Positions 1 to 12,042 of a stretch of 64,000 nucleotides of DNA are shown here, piece by piece; position 1 is the first letter of the stretch; every line of letters starts with the position of its first letter. This DNA comes from Daucus carota subsp. sativus (taxonomy: Eukaryota > Streptophyta > Magnoliopsida > Apiales > Apiaceae). The notes beneath the pieces are model-generated. The model was not told the origin of the DNA and did no database searches. It saw only the letters and a list, made by a program, of their open reading frames with translations. The stretch is taken from assembly GCF_001625215.2 (NCBI RefSeq), contig NC_030381.2:48569214-48633213 (forward strand). Reading direction: 5' to 3'. The translations under genes and the position numbers were made by a program.

Positions 1-198
1 GAGACTTGGAATGAAAAAGTATAAAAGTGTGAGAATATCTTACAAAATCAAACAAACCCACATAGAATCACAAATCAAACACCTTATATGCATCAATCAA
101 AAACTATCTGCAAGAAGTCAAATTCTCTTGAACCATATTGTAGCATTCAACACATCACAACATTGCAAGATGGATAATATGGGTGTGGAAAAACTTAC

Positions 199-226
199 CA
201 TCTTTTATCGAAGGGAGAGACGGCAT
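199..226 (-). CDS. possible first coding exon of a gene leaving the left edge
   Basis: On the minus strand an ATG at 224-226 opens nine codons (MPSLPSIKD plus one base) that run straight into a good plant donor, GTAAGT, at 198-193. The sequence upstream of it (about 227-480) is less AT-rich than the DNA beyond it, as expected for a 5' untranslated leader. The rest of the gene would lie left of base 1, so no product can be named. It could equally be a chance ATG next to a chance donor. Confidence 0.3.
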
Positions 227-1600
227 CTGAGAGTAATTCGTTTCCGACCTTTAAATCAAACTTGATGAAACACGAAGATAATACACACCGGCGACACGGT
301 TATGATTTTTGATATCACAGGTTGAAGCCCGTATGAATCCAAGAGGATGCCACATAATCCAAGAGGTTAATCCACATGATTGGAAATTTGAATTCAGAGG
401 AAGAGAATTGAACGGCATAAATTAAGGAACAAACTGTGCTGGGCAGATGGGTTAACGGGTCTCGGGTGGATGGAGCAGGCAAATAAAACGGGCAAAATTA
501 GGATTATTTTTGGGGCCTTCACTAGCATGCATTAAGAATATATGGATTTAATAGGTTATTTTCAAATTGTCCAAATTTCATATTTATTAAATTAATCCTA
601 CTTTTACCTAATTAATTATAATAAATTATTGATTAATATTTACTTGAAATTTGAAAAATTATTCAAACTATATAAGTTATCCAAAAGTACCGTATAATTC
701 CAATTATAAATGATTACTCATTTGAATATTTAAAAATATCTAAGTTGCAAAAATTATTTTCAAAAATACGGTACAACCTCAATTGTAACGTGATACCTTG
801 TAATTTTAACTTTTATTTACAAATAATTTTGATTGCACGGATATTTTTGTAGACTTCCCAAATTATTTACATGTAAATTAACTCTTAACATTAAACTTAA
901 CAATTTTTATCATTACATTACAAAAGTGATTTTGAGTTAAAAGTAAACTTTTTTGATAAAAAAAAAAAAAGTAAACTTAACAACTTATAATAATATGTAT
1001 AAACCATTTACTTATATAAAATTATAGAAATATTTTTTTTAAAAAAAATTCATTCAAACATATATAAGATAAACACTTTTCATATTTTCTGAAACACTTT
1101 TTTGTTGAATTATTTTTTATTTTGGATGTGTTTGGATGAATTTGAATAAAAGAAATACATGTTTCCGTATATATATTTTTACAAATAAATGATTTATTCC
1201 TAAAAATAAAGTAAGACAAACATGATTATAAAAATACAAATAAATAATATTTACGACAATTTTAATGAAAAAAGAGTTTAAGGTTATAAAATGTAAAAAT
1301 TATAATATTTAGGTTGCAACTATTAAAATAAAAGTACTCAATGTGTGTTTGGGACAAAATTTAAGATTAAAAATTGTAATCAATTCTTAATTGTGATTTA
1401 TTTAATATTAAATATAAATTATTATTACTATTATATGTTATGTATTGTATATTTACATACAAATACTATTTTATAGAAAAATTTATAATCATAATTACCG
1501 CTATTGAAAAACATTAATTCTTGTGTTAAAAAAATTTATTAAGTTTTGATTAGGTTTATTGCTGTATATCAGGTTCAGGTTGAAGTAGTATAAGCAAATA
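227..1600. other. intergenic, AT-rich, no gene seen
   Basis: About 227-480 may be leader or promoter of the leftward gene. From about 530 to 1550 the sequence is strongly AT-rich with poly-A and poly-T runs and no coding pattern. I see no clear transposon ends here. Confidence 0.5.
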
Positions 1601-1704
1601 AAATTGTAGGAGAAACAAATGCTAAGAGATTCATCTCCAGTTTGCCGGGAAACCTGTCGGAAAACAAATACATCTAATATTCCGGCGAAGCTTTATTTGT
1701 TTAG

Positions 1705-2689
1705 GTAAATTACTTTCATTTTTGTAGCTTATTCAATAATTAAACTTGAATCACAATATATTTCTTAGAAACCCCTTAAAGATTGTCTCTTTATGCTTTT
1801 CTTGCCGAAATTATGTAGAATTAATTATTCAATTGATGTTTTATTTCTTGATTCTCTTCTAGAATTTAAGTTATGCACTGATTTTTAGGTTTCTGTTTCT
1901 TGATAGATTTGCAATTGTGTGAGTGATTAAATTTTCAAGATTGGATCTTTAGTTACTTATGAGCTACGAATTGAGGAAATATGTATATTGGGTATACGAT
2001 AATGACATTATGTATGAATTTTGATGATCAGTTTATATTTGTTTGTAGTGAGAAAGATATCAAGTTTGATGTTGGTTTTTATTTTGAATTATATATTTAA
2101 GGGTTATGTATCGACATGTGATTAATTTGATGCTGTTCTGCCTTTTCTGTAAGCTGGATTTTCTTTAGCTTCAATCTGGCTTTTGCATTGTGAAAGTTTG
2201 TTAAGATATATATATATCACTTAATGACTAAATGAGTCCAATCGCTCAGTGGCGTTATGTTACTGGGCTTGGTACTAGCAGATTATATGTGCACTTAGGT
2301 GCTTTACTTTTGTATGTCATGGCCAAGACCATAGTCCCAAAAAGTTATAACTTCTTACAGCTAGAGTGACGAGGGAGCATGGTGGAGAAGATGTTGAAAA
2401 TATACACTAATATAAACTTACATACTAGTGTATATATTTTTAATATATATGAATGGGTAAATGACTGAGCGTCTATATTCCTGTTGCCTGTTTTCTCTAT
2501 GTGATGATCAGCAAATAGCTTAACTATATGAAGATCTACTTCAATTAAACTATCATTGTAGTCTCTCAGTAAAAGATAATAGTTTTACAAGAACACGAGT
2601 TGGATAAATGGGTTGATATGGGTGCGGCCTATTCAAATAATTCTGAACTTCATTTGCAAGAACTGCAAAACAATAACAAAAATGATCAT

Positions 2690-2733
<44 letters not shown>

Positions 2734-3509
2734 CAAGCTCAGTTTTGAGGAAAATCAAAATTATGGAGCAAATAGAAATCATCTGAATTGATGGAGGGAT
2801 CATTGCATGTCACAGCCAAAATAAGAAACATGAAACTGGAATTTGCTTATTAGAAAATGCAGAATATCCAGGTAGGTTATTAATTGCCAACAGCAAAACT
2901 GTGAGTTAGAACATCAGTAGTGGGTTATGATTATTAGTTTGGTGTTGATGTCAATGCAGATAGTTGGTGGCTCAATTACTGACAAGGGCAGTAGTCTTGT
3001 ATTATGTTGATAAGGTCTTTCAGATGCCAGACACGCAATTAAACCGAGAAAGAAGCCAAATGAGCTAGTGTCCTAAATGAAATTGGAAAAGGCAAACATA
3101 ACATACCATGTCTTTCTGAAGGAATTGGATCAGTGTTAATCATAGCATCAAACTAAATTAGAATGATCTTACAATCTATAATGTTCTATCAAGTATCAAG
3201 TACATATTGAGTTCTTGCCAATCCTCATCATAGTATAGACGCGGTGCTTTGTCTTCCCAAGGTCCGTCAGAAAATCTCTTGTTGTTATTTGTTGCTTGCA
3301 CCGGTATCATGAGTAGAGAAGCACATATTCATTAATTAGTTCATGCAAAAGGCTTCTTGGCATGAAGTTTTTATCACACGTGCATTGAAGTGAGGTACTA
3401 CTGTGATTAACTGAAGGATTAATGTTTATCATTTTATGATTTATTAACGGTTAAGCGCTCTCGCAACTATCGCGCTTCTGTCTAATTGTTATGACTTTTG
3501 GCATGACAG
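1705..3509 (+). other. putative long intron in the 5' untranslated region of ALG14
   Basis: A GC-richer stretch at about 1600-1704 ends with TTTAG followed by GTAAAT, a usable donor. A matching acceptor (GCATGACAG) ends at 3509, 57 bases before the ALG14 start codon. The 1.8 kb between them has no coding pattern and contains a poly-G run. This is inferred from splice signals only; the transcript start could instead lie just upstream of 3510. Confidence 0.35.
2700..2730 (+). repeat. poly-G tract of 31 bases
   Basis: An uninterrupted run of 31 G directly follows about a dozen T. It lies in the presumed 5' UTR intron of ALG14. Such runs are rare in AT-rich plant DNA and can be true microsatellites or sequencing artefacts. 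Confidence 0.9.
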
Positions 3510-3566
3510 AGTCAGTGAGAGACTCAATCTGGTAGCAGCAGAGAAAGACAACAGTTGCTTTAAACA

Positions 3567-4194
3567 ATGGCAGTCGTTATAGTTATAATTACTGTTGTAC
3601 TCATGTCACTTGTGTTTCGAATTCTTTATGTCATCTACTGGAGCAGCAAGCCCTTTCAAACCAAGCCCAGAAAGCCTGTCAGGACACTTATTATCCTGGG
3701 TTCAGGTGATGCCTGCTTGTCATGTTTCTGTCATTGTTTAGGATAGTTTCCTACCATGTCCTGTTTATCGTATCGGATTAAAACTTTCATCTTATTGTTC
3801 TGATTATCTCTAATTAGGAGGCCACACTGCAGAGATGCTAAATCTCTTGTCAGTGCTGCAAGCCGATCGATTCTGTCCAAGATATTACATCGCTGCTGCT
3901 ACTGATAATATGAGCCTTCAGAAAGCAAGCGTGTTTGAGAACCTGTTGGCAGATAAGGTGATGTATACTCTTTGATCCTGTCCACATGTGTATATGCTGT
4001 TTCAAGGACTATTTCTTGCTCCTTCAGTTACTGATGAATGAAAATACTAATTAAGCAATTGAATGTGGAGAGGACAACTTAAATAAAAAAATATGCAAAA
4101 AGAATATTTAGATACTTGCATGATTTAGTCCTTGTAATTAGTGGCTAAAAAGAGGGAAATAAACAGTTTTTTAATATTATTATTATTATTATTA

Positions 4195-4230
<36 letters not shown>

Positions 4231-4817
4231 TGTTATTATTATATATTTTTGTTGTAGACAGGAGGCAAATCAGGAAAAACTGCTGAGTTCATGCAAATAT
4301 ATAGAAGCCGTGAAGTAGGCCAGTCCTATGTAACCTCCATTGGAACTACCATATATGCTGTTGCTCATGCCCTGTTGCTGATGATGAAAATTAAGCCCGA
4401 AGTGGTAAAATTTTGACCTCTATCTTTGTTTACAGATAATTACTATTTTCATATATACAAGTATTCATTTAACTTTAACATACTTCTATGTAGATTTTAT
4501 GCAATGGCCCTGGAACTTGTATACCTTTGTGTGCGATTGCATTCTTTTTCAAGGTCAGTCTGTCGATTAATATCTTATACGTAGTTCATTCTTTAGGTTT
4601 TCTAATAATTCAGCGTATAACATTGAAATATGATGTACAGGTGTTGGGAATGAATTGGTCATCCATATTTTACATAGAGAGCATAGCTAGAGTGAAGAGG
4701 CTATCGCTTAGCGGTATTATTCTGTACAAGTTGCACATGGCTGATCAGTTATTTGTGCAGTGGCCGCAACTACAGAGAAAGTATCCACGAGCACATTACG
4801 TTGGCCGTCTCATGTAA
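3567..4817 (+). CDS. ALG14: UDP-N-acetylglucosamine transferase subunit ALG14
   Basis: Five coding exons (3567-3705, 3818-3957, 4258-4404, 4494-4553, 4641-4817) join in frame to 220 residues, close to the usual length for plant ALG14. The product begins with a hydrophobic anchor (about residues 2-20), then the family's hallmark LIILGSGGHTAEML around residues 41-54. Later come SYVTSIGTTIYA, ILCNGPGTCIP and a C-terminal segment ending HYVGRLM. ALG14 sits in the ER membrane and recruits the soluble catalytic subunit ALG13; together they add the second GlcNAc to dolichol-PP-GlcNAc on the cytosolic face, an early step of N-glycosylation. All four introns are GT-AG. The start is the first ATG of the exon and gives the membrane anchor. 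ALG13 is not in this window. Identification rests on conserved motifs recognised by eye. Confidence 0.93.
4174..4243 (+). repeat. (TTA)n microsatellite in ALG14 intron 2
   Basis: About 70 bases of nearly pure TTA/ATT repeat end shortly before the acceptor of exon 3. Length variation here could bring the pyrimidine tract closer to or further from the splice site. Confidence 0.85.
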
Positions 4818-5715
4818 CTGACTATTCCCGTGATTTTCACTGCATTCCAAGAAATTCTGCTAAGGCTCCTTGCCCAACTCAGTTCTACAGCCAAATTGTT
4901 GATATCTACACCCTAAAAAACTGCTTGAGTTCTTGTTTCCCTGGATTATAGTTCCTGACAACATAAACACTTCACATGGAGGACAACAGATGGACAAATA
5001 GGTTTATTTCTGTAGTTGATAACATATATTGATCTTAAAGCCCGTTCTGAGGAGTAGTACTATGTACATGGCTCTGCTTTGTAATTGTTGAGATTAAAAA
5101 CAAATTAATGTGAATTTTCGATGCAAAGCTGATAGTGTTCGAATTCAGAGTCCTTGAAAATTATCAGAAACGGGATCCTCACAGGCCCTCCCTATGCTTC
5201 ACTACTAATTTATGTGATAATGCTTAGACATGAAATTTGTGAACAAATTCTATTTTTAGCTGTATAGTTTGGATTGTACTTTAAGTAATCGAACTCAGTC
5301 GACCTTTCATACTTAAAAGAGAATCTTAACGGAGAGAAAGGAGGATTAGGAGAAAAATATAGAAAGTCTTGCATGAGAAGAGAAAGAATGAGAGATCTGC
5401 ATGTGATGACATTTAGGGAAGTGCATTATACACCTTCATTTTTTGTCTTCTTGTTTTGCCTAAGAGCAAAAGTGATTTTCATTTTCCGCCAAGTTGTTCA
5501 CACCCAACAGAACTGGTGCCATTTAAAAAAAAAAAGAAAGAAAAGAAAAAGAACTGGTGCCTGTTGGCTGTTGCAACCTTCTTGAAAGTAATTAATACAT
5601 GTCATAAACAGAAATTATAGAAATTAAATAGAGATATGTGGTCTTATGATTCATAGTCAATCTCTCGATATTATAAATCTGTAGCACGATTCCATGTCAT
5701 AATAGAAAAAATATA
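4818..5715. other. ALG14 3' flank, no further gene
   Basis: Roughly the first 250 bases are probably the 3' untranslated region of ALG14. The short open frames at 4760-4951 and 5373-5585 have no recognisable protein features. The rest shows no repeat structure I can define. Confidence 0.45.
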
Positions 5716-5973
5716 CTCTCTCCGTCCCTTTTTAGTTATCAAATTTGACTTTTGACCAGTCAAATTAGTTAAAGTTTAACTGAATTTTATTAATATTTTA
5801 TCAATTGATAAAATAAAAATAATTATGTCACCAAAAATAACTTTTAATCTACTTTAATATGTAATTTTCAGTTTTTTAAAATAATGTAAGAGTGACTTAT
5901 AACTTTTGGTCAAAAATTAGTCAATTTGACTAATAAAAATAGAAATGTAACAACTAAAAAAGGTCGGAGGGAG
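5716..5973. mobile_element. Stowaway MITE with TA duplication
   Basis: The element starts CTCTCTCCGTCCC and ends GGTCGGAGGGAG, the inverted terminal repeats typical of Stowaway (Tc1/mariner) miniature elements. It is flanked by TA on both sides (5714-5715 and 5974-5975). It is 258 bp, AT-rich and has no coding capacity, so it would need a transposase from elsewhere. Confidence 0.85.
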
Positions 5974-6862
5974 TACTATTTATAACAAAATGAAATAATA
6001 ATAACATACCATTTTTAATATATAATCAATCAATATAATTAATATCATCGAAACAAAATGTCTTATAAATTTAACAAATTTTATCTAATATCTTATAATT
6101 CCAATTTTAACCAACGCCGTAACACTGATGAAGATGCTTAGGGTCAGCTTATTCATACTCTTTTTCTAAAAAAGTTATAAACAAACTTCTTACTTAAAAT
6201 AAATAAGTTATAAATACTAATTTTAGAGATTTTTCTTTTTGGGAAATTGGATTTTACACAAATATGTAGGATAATTTTATTTAAAAAATAGTTTATAATA
6301 ATTTATTATCATATTAATAATTTTTATATCTTATAAGCGATTAATATCAGAAATAAAATATCCAAACATATATTAAAATCAAATTTTCACTTATAAGTAA
6401 TTTTTATATATTTTTTTAAAAATTTTAAGTCAGACCGCAAAATTGCAACGAACAATATGCTGCTGCAGCTGCCCAAGTTGAGGAGATTACAAGAGCACTG
6501 TGTTACCGGATAAAGCCTAGCGTACAGTAACACCCCAAATTTAGAATTTGAAATCTCGTAGCCACTTCATTAGACAAGGTTATGTCAAAGGCTAAGCACC
6601 GGCAATCCTGATTTTACAAATAAATGTCAGCTGGAGCTTCAACATTTGTTGGGAGAGTTTCTGTTGACTTTATGCCCAAGTGATGCCATTCAAAAAGTTT
6701 AAGCAATTGAAACAGAAGACGCCTTGAACCAGGACTAGTAACAGGTGGCTTTGTCTTGTTAAAGTTGCATGTAAAAGATGATTTTTCAAGGAACATCCTT
6801 AGTTTATTCAGAATTATATGCTCCGAGAATATAGTCACTAAGATTGCTCATGCAAAACCTGC
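5974..6862. other. intergenic upstream of the root-cap gene
   Basis: AT-rich sequence up to about 6430, then a more mixed stretch (6440-6840). The latter may be distal promoter of the next gene. A short minus-strand frame at 6614-6838 has no recognisable features. Confidence 0.4.
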
Positions 6863-6870
6863 TATAAATA
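6863..6870 (+). promoter_or_regulatory. TATA box of the root-cap protein gene
   Basis: TATAAATA lies 86 bases before the start codon at 6956, a normal distance for a plant promoter with a short leader. Confidence 0.6.
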
Positions 6871-6955
6871 GGATTGAAATGGATGTTAATTCATAACAAG
6901 AGTAGAACCTCATTATCTACTGAAATTTCATATTGTTTTCGACTTATATAGTTAT

Positions 6956-8705
6956 ATGATGGCCAAGTTTGTCACTCTGTGTTTGGTTTTTCTGGTGCTA
7001 GTTGTGATTGATGGAGCACGAACTCCACCAGGAATAGCTAAGAATCCAAGCAATGCAAGTTGTAAAAAGAAGGAATTCAAGAACTGTTACAATCTTGTTC
7101 ATGTGTGTCCCAAGTTTTGCCCTGATTCTTGCCATGTCGAGTGTGCTTCCTGCAAACCTATATGTGGCCCCGAAAGTCCAACCGTTTCACCACCAGATTC
7201 TCAGACTCCCCCTAAGTCTCCCAAACCTTCTCCGACGCCAAAACCATCACCACCTACACCTAAACCTCCCACGCCTTCTCCATCAACGCCTAAACCACAA
7301 TCACCTACACCTAAACCTCCCACGCCTTATCCAACTCCTTCTCCATCAACGCCTAAACCAAGCGTGCCTTCACCTAGTCCACCACCTCCCTCACCTGCTC
7401 CTACTACTCCATCAGCGCCTAAACCATCACCTCCCACGCCTGCTACACCTTATCCAACGCCTTCTCCATCAACGCCTAAACCAAGCGTGCCTTCGCCTAG
7501 TCCACCACCCCCCTCACCTGCTCCTGCTACTCCATCAGCACCTGTGCCTAGTACACCCCCCTCAACTACGCCTACTCCTACCACGCCATCAACACCCACG
7601 CCTCCTCCCCCGTCACCTACTCCACCACCTCCTAGCCCTTATCCTACTACTCCTTCGACACCATCCCCAGTAAGCCCGACCCCTGATTCAGCTTCATCTC
7701 CAGCAAAGGCCAAGTGCAAGAACCAAAACTACCCTCAGTGTTACAATGTGCAGCATACATGCCCTAGCGCATGTCCTGGTGGATGTCAAGTCGATTGTGT
7801 CACTTGTAAACCAGTCTGCAGTAAGTTAATTCAACCTTAAGCTTCTACAATTTCAGCAACATATAATTCCAAATTATTATTGTCAATCACATTCCAATAT
7901 TTGTTCTTCATGGTATAATGCAGATTGTGATAAGCCAGGAGCTGTTTGCCAAGACCCTCGATTCGTTGGAGGCGATGGCATTACCTTCTACTTCCACGGC
8001 AAAAAAGACCAAGACTTTTGCCTAGTCACCGACTCCAACCTACACATCAATGGTCATTTCATTGGCAAAAGAAACCAAAATATGCAGAGGGACTTCACTT
8101 GGGTTCAATCAATTGCCATCTTCTTCGACACTCACACATTATACCTTGGTGCTCAGAAAACTGCAACATGGGATGATACAGTCAACCATCTAGAACTCTC
8201 ACTTGATGGTGAATCCATTCATATCCCTGAAACAGAAGGCGCGGTTTGGAAATCAGAAGCTGTCCCAAATGCATCCATCACTAGGATTAGTAACACTGAC
8301 AATGTGATCATAGAAGTTGATGGTATGTTCAAAATCACAGCCAATGTGGTACCAATCACGGAACATGAATCACTGGTACACAATTATGGCATTACTCAAG
8401 ATAACTGCTTTGCTCATCTCGATCTCGGGTTTAAGTTCTACTCATTGAGTGATCAAGTGAGTGGAGTCCTGGGACAGACTTATAGAGATGATTATGTGAG
8501 CAGGGTTTCTATGGGTGTGTCAATGCCTGTACTGGGAGGTAACAAAGAGTTCGCAACTTCAAGCCTCTTTGCCACTGACTGTTCTGTAGGTCTGTTTAAG
8601 GGCAGTCAGAGAAATAGTCATGAAGCTTCATCTTTGGCTCTGGAATTGCCAAGCTTGACATGTGGTAGCCATCAGAATGGCAGAGGAGTTATCTGCAAGA
8701 GATAA
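6956..8705 (+). CDS. secreted proline-rich protein with C-terminal root-cap domain
   Basis: Two exons (6956-7820 and 7924-8705) join in frame (VC|NCDKPG) to 548 residues. Residues 1-20 form a signal peptide (MMAKFVTLCLVFLVLVVIDG). Next comes a cysteine-rich module of about 35 residues (from CKKKEFKNCYN to CKPIC), then about 175 residues of extensin-like proline-rich repeats (SPPPPSP, STPKP), then a second copy of the cysteine module (from CKNQNYPQCYN to CKPVC). The second exon encodes the domain of the Root_cap family (Pfam PF06830 as I recognise it), beginning DPRFVGGDGITFYFHG. The architecture suggests an extracellular, cell-wall-associated protein; its biochemical function is not known to me. 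Two ATGs stand in tandem at the start, and the first is used here. Repeated proline units (PYPTPSPSTPKPSVPSPSPP appears twice) show recent internal duplication. Confidence 0.9.
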
Positions 8706-9554
8706 TTGTATTTCGATTTCATTGCATGCAGCTCAAACAAGGGACTGCAGCTGATACACTATTTACTAAAGAAATCTTCTGAATTTGATAATGTCTTTTA
8801 ATTCATGAATAAGGTTGGAATCGACCATTTATGTTCAAGATGTAACTCTTCCAATACAATCAACACGGAATTTGAGTATGCAGCCTTCTTGTTTTCTCTA
8901 ATATTTTAAGTACTTGTTTTGTTCAAGAAGGTTTATGTCAGGATTGTTTCTTTTAATTTGTATGCTAAGTTGGTTACATTGAAATATTATGTCCTCATGT
9001 CACTGACTATTCCCAGGATTTTCACTTCCTTACTCTCTAAGATAATTTATACGCCTCTGGTTTCTTCTAACATGTCTGTTCTATAACTTTAAAAGAGAAA
9101 CAAAGATGAAAGCTCTATAACTTTAAAAGAGAAACAAAGATGAAAGCCCAGAGAGTCCATTAAAAACAAAAATGAGGCAAACACGGCGAGAGTAGCAGTA
9201 TGATTTAATATTACATTCTTTCCTTCTTTCCCACTGCAAATAGGCAGATTTTTCCATTTCATTTTAAATACTTCAACAATATTTCTTATTAGTAGTATCT
9301 ATTTTGATACATATAAACCAAAAATTTAGCATTGCATTATAAATAAAATACGAAGTAAAATAGACATATTTCATATGAAAACTTAATAAAATTTTGTTAA
9401 GTAGTTGGACTCTTCTAAAGATTTGTAATCTCTACTGTTCAATCAACATAAAATGGTTAAATTTTGGGTATGGTAAATTTTGTTGATCAACTATCTTTAA
9501 AAACAGTCTTGAACATTCAAGTTTTACATAGTTTCACTCCCTATAAAATCCATG
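8706..9554. other. convergent intergenic region
   Basis: This lies between the stop codons of the root-cap gene (+) and the permease gene (-), so both 3' untranslated regions should be here. It contains a short tandem duplication at 9081-9147 and is otherwise AT-rich and plain. Confidence 0.5.
9081..9147. repeat. tandem duplication, period 34
   Basis: The stretch starting CTATAACTTTAAAAGAG at 9081 is repeated without change at 9115. The two copies sit head to tail, consistent with replication slippage. Confidence 0.85.
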
Positions 9555-11150
9555 TCATCTTTCCACTAGAGGAATTGCAGAAACTTGATTAACATTTCTT
9601 TCATCTGAAACTTTGCTAGCATTCTCAGCTATTGCCTTGATCTCCAAATCATCAACATAGTGCTGATATAAATATGATGTGAATCCCCATATAGCCAAAA
9701 CCATAGAAATCACCTTCACTCCATTCATCTTGTCATTGAAAGTAAAGACGGCCACAACAGGAACAATAGGCAATGCCAGAGTACTGATCACATTGGAGAA
9801 CAGAGAAGATATCTTGTAGATGAGTCCTACAGCTCCCACATTGAAAATTTGCCATGTAATTGAGATCCAAATCAAAGTCATCAAGTAGGAGAGATTTCCT
9901 AGCTTGAAGTTTTCCATTTCTTTGGTTAAAGTCTTCCATTCACCACTCGCAAAGAGCCCTATAAGTATGACAACAGTTGCAATTGCACTTTGGTAGACAA
10001 TCAACTTCACCACCATCCGAACACTACTGTTTCTCAGAACCTTACGGAAGGCAAGCTGTGTCACGGAGAGCATCAGAGCATATCCAGCTGAGGCAGCTAG
10101 AGTGCAGATGAATCCAATTGCATACTTTCCTTTCGTGGCACTTGAACCCGAAGAATCATCAGGTGAGAAAACAAGGAGTACTGAAGAAATGGTGAGCAGG
10201 ACTAAAGAATTTATTATAAAAGCAGTCAACTTTTGGCCATTGAGGAAATAAGAAAAGAACGCGTTGAAGCCTAGCTGACTTGCACATACGAGAGTATAGG
10301 TTGAGACCGGGAGGTACAGAAGGCCTATTGAGTATAACATGCAGTCTGCAGCAAGGAATACACCGAGGAAGATAAAAAGCGAAACCATGAGTATAGGGGA
10401 ATATTTTCTCCTGTTGGTCTCTTCTGAATGTTGTTTTTCATTTGATGCCAGAAAGATGAAAGGTACAAGAACCGGAAAGCCTACTGTTTGAACTAGTGTT
10501 GACATCCATTTGCTGTTTCCGCCTTTGTCATAGTAAAGTCTTCCCAGGAGCGTGGCCACAGACTGGCCACAGAGTACAAAGACGGAATAGATGATCATCT
10601 GGATCCACCAACTGTATCGCTTAAGCGAGAAGCCTGGTCGGAGATTTCTTCTGGCATTTGTATCTCCAGATGGAACTGCTGGTTTAGCTTCTTGAGCTGG
10701 AAAAATATAAGACATAATGTGTATTAGTGCTTGAACATCAGACAGAAATGACCAACAGGTTACTGTTTTATTGATTTCCAGGTGTGCACAGAAAAGTAAC
10801 AAACATATAATTACAGTCTGCTGACCACACTAAAAGCATGATCTGAATGAGGCGTGGGAGGGATGCAAAGAGCAAAACTTGCCACAACTCTACCTTTTTT
10901 TTGCAAAATAAAACCATCCATAATCGACTTAATGGAGAAATACTCATTAAAAAAACCCTGTTGAAGAGTTATACATATACCTGACTTTCATAACTATCAA
11001 GTATCACCATCTTTCTTAAAGTTGAAAAACATTATAAAAAGTGATATAGAACAAAGTACTTCAAAACAAGAAAAAAAAACTGAAATTCAAGTTTCACTTA
11101 CACATGATGTTTGATGGCCCTGTTATGCACTCTTCATGAACTTCCCCCAT
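9555..11150 (-). CDS. purine permease (PUP) family transporter
   Basis: Two coding exons on the minus strand: 11102-11150 (MGEVHEECITGPSNIM plus one base) and 9555-10696. They are joined by an intron with a GTAAGT donor and a CCAG acceptor, giving 396 residues. The protein has a hydrophilic N-terminus, then the family pattern RYSWWIQMIIYSVFVLCGQS and GRLYYDKGGNSKWM. About ten hydrophobic segments follow, with a polar C-terminus. This fits plant purine permeases (drug/metabolite transporter superfamily), proton-coupled importers of adenine, cytokinins and related bases. The continuous frame reaches 10802, but the extra N-terminal codons there are intron; the short upstream exon supplies a better start. 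Substrate and membrane (plasma membrane or tonoplast) cannot be told from sequence. Length is normal for the family. Confidence 0.9.
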
Positions 11151-11160
11151 AACTCAACAA

Positions 11161-11181
11161 AGGGAGAGAGAGGGAGGGAGG

Positions 11182-11253
<72 letters not shown>
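11161..11253. repeat. (GA)n microsatellite in the permease leader
   Basis: About 90 bases of GA/GGGA repeat; on the gene's strand it reads as (CT)n, ending 11 bases upstream of the permease start codon. CT-rich leaders are common in plant genes and can affect transcription or translation. Confidence 0.9.
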
Positions 11254-11257
<4 letters not shown>

Positions 11258-11326
11258 CCTATGTCATTCAGTTGTTCTTGAGTTTGTTTGTTTGGGAGTC
11301 AGAGTAACTGAATAGAGAGTGAGTGT

Positions 11327-11333
11327 TATATAA
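11327..11333 (-). promoter_or_regulatory. possible TATA box of the permease gene
   Basis: TTATATA on the minus strand, about 175 bases upstream of the start codon. If used, the whole (CT)n tract would fall inside the 5' untranslated region. Confidence 0.45.
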
Positions 11334-12042
11334 GCAAGTTAGACCAAAATATTCAACTTAATACTGGATGACATTATTGAAGAAGCCAGGTATTTAAAGA
11401 TGGGGCACCACAATGAGCTTGCTGTAATAAATATTTCGGCCCTCGTTCATACTTGGAAGTTACAAGTATGGTTTAATTGGAAGATCATATTGTCCTTACC
11501 TCTATTGGTAAGCATTGGCTTTGATATGGACAATGTGTCATGTTGGCCCGCACCACCTCTTTATTTTTGTCCCACACTTATCTTTTTCCCTCTGTTACGA
11601 ATGCATTTCCATTTCCACTACTTTTATCTTTTACAATTAAATATTCAACAACTATTTCCAAAAAATCTTTTAGACATTTCTATTATTTTTACTAACACTA
11701 ACAATAATAATAATAATAATACTCCTTTTATGAACATAAATAAATTAATTAAAATTAGTTTTAAGAAAGAAAACAAATTTGAATAATAACATTAATAGTT
11801 ATATGTAATTAATTACTTTTATAATTATTTCTCCGATGAAGATTTATTGGCGGAAACCAGGATTTAGAATTCACATGATATGCATGAAGCAGTGGAGCGA
11901 TGGCGGTCGGCAGAACGGGATAGAGCGATTTTAATTGTGCGATGGGGCTGTGAAGTGTGAAAAACAGAGACAACACCATGTGTATAAGTTTAGTTTGATA
12001 GAGAAGGGAGAAGCATAGTTGTTTAAATTTTTGCACTGCTTA
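11334..12042. other. intergenic, no gene
   Basis: Promoter-distal sequence of the permease gene. Two open frames here (11400-11786 and 11809-12036) show no protein family features and are AT-rich by composition. No repeat ends are visible. Confidence 0.4.

Noticed and set aside
2600-2791. Frame with a polyglycine stretch
   Set aside because: The glycines come from the 31-base poly-G tract; there is no coding pattern on either side.
7053-7673. 206-codon frame overlapping the root-cap gene in another phase
   Set aside because: It is the shifted reading of the proline-codon-rich repeats, which lack stops by composition. The in-phase reading has a signal peptide and conserved cysteines.
9733-9939. 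Short minus-strand frame inside the permease exon
   Set aside because: Lies wholly inside a well-supported coding exon in another phase.
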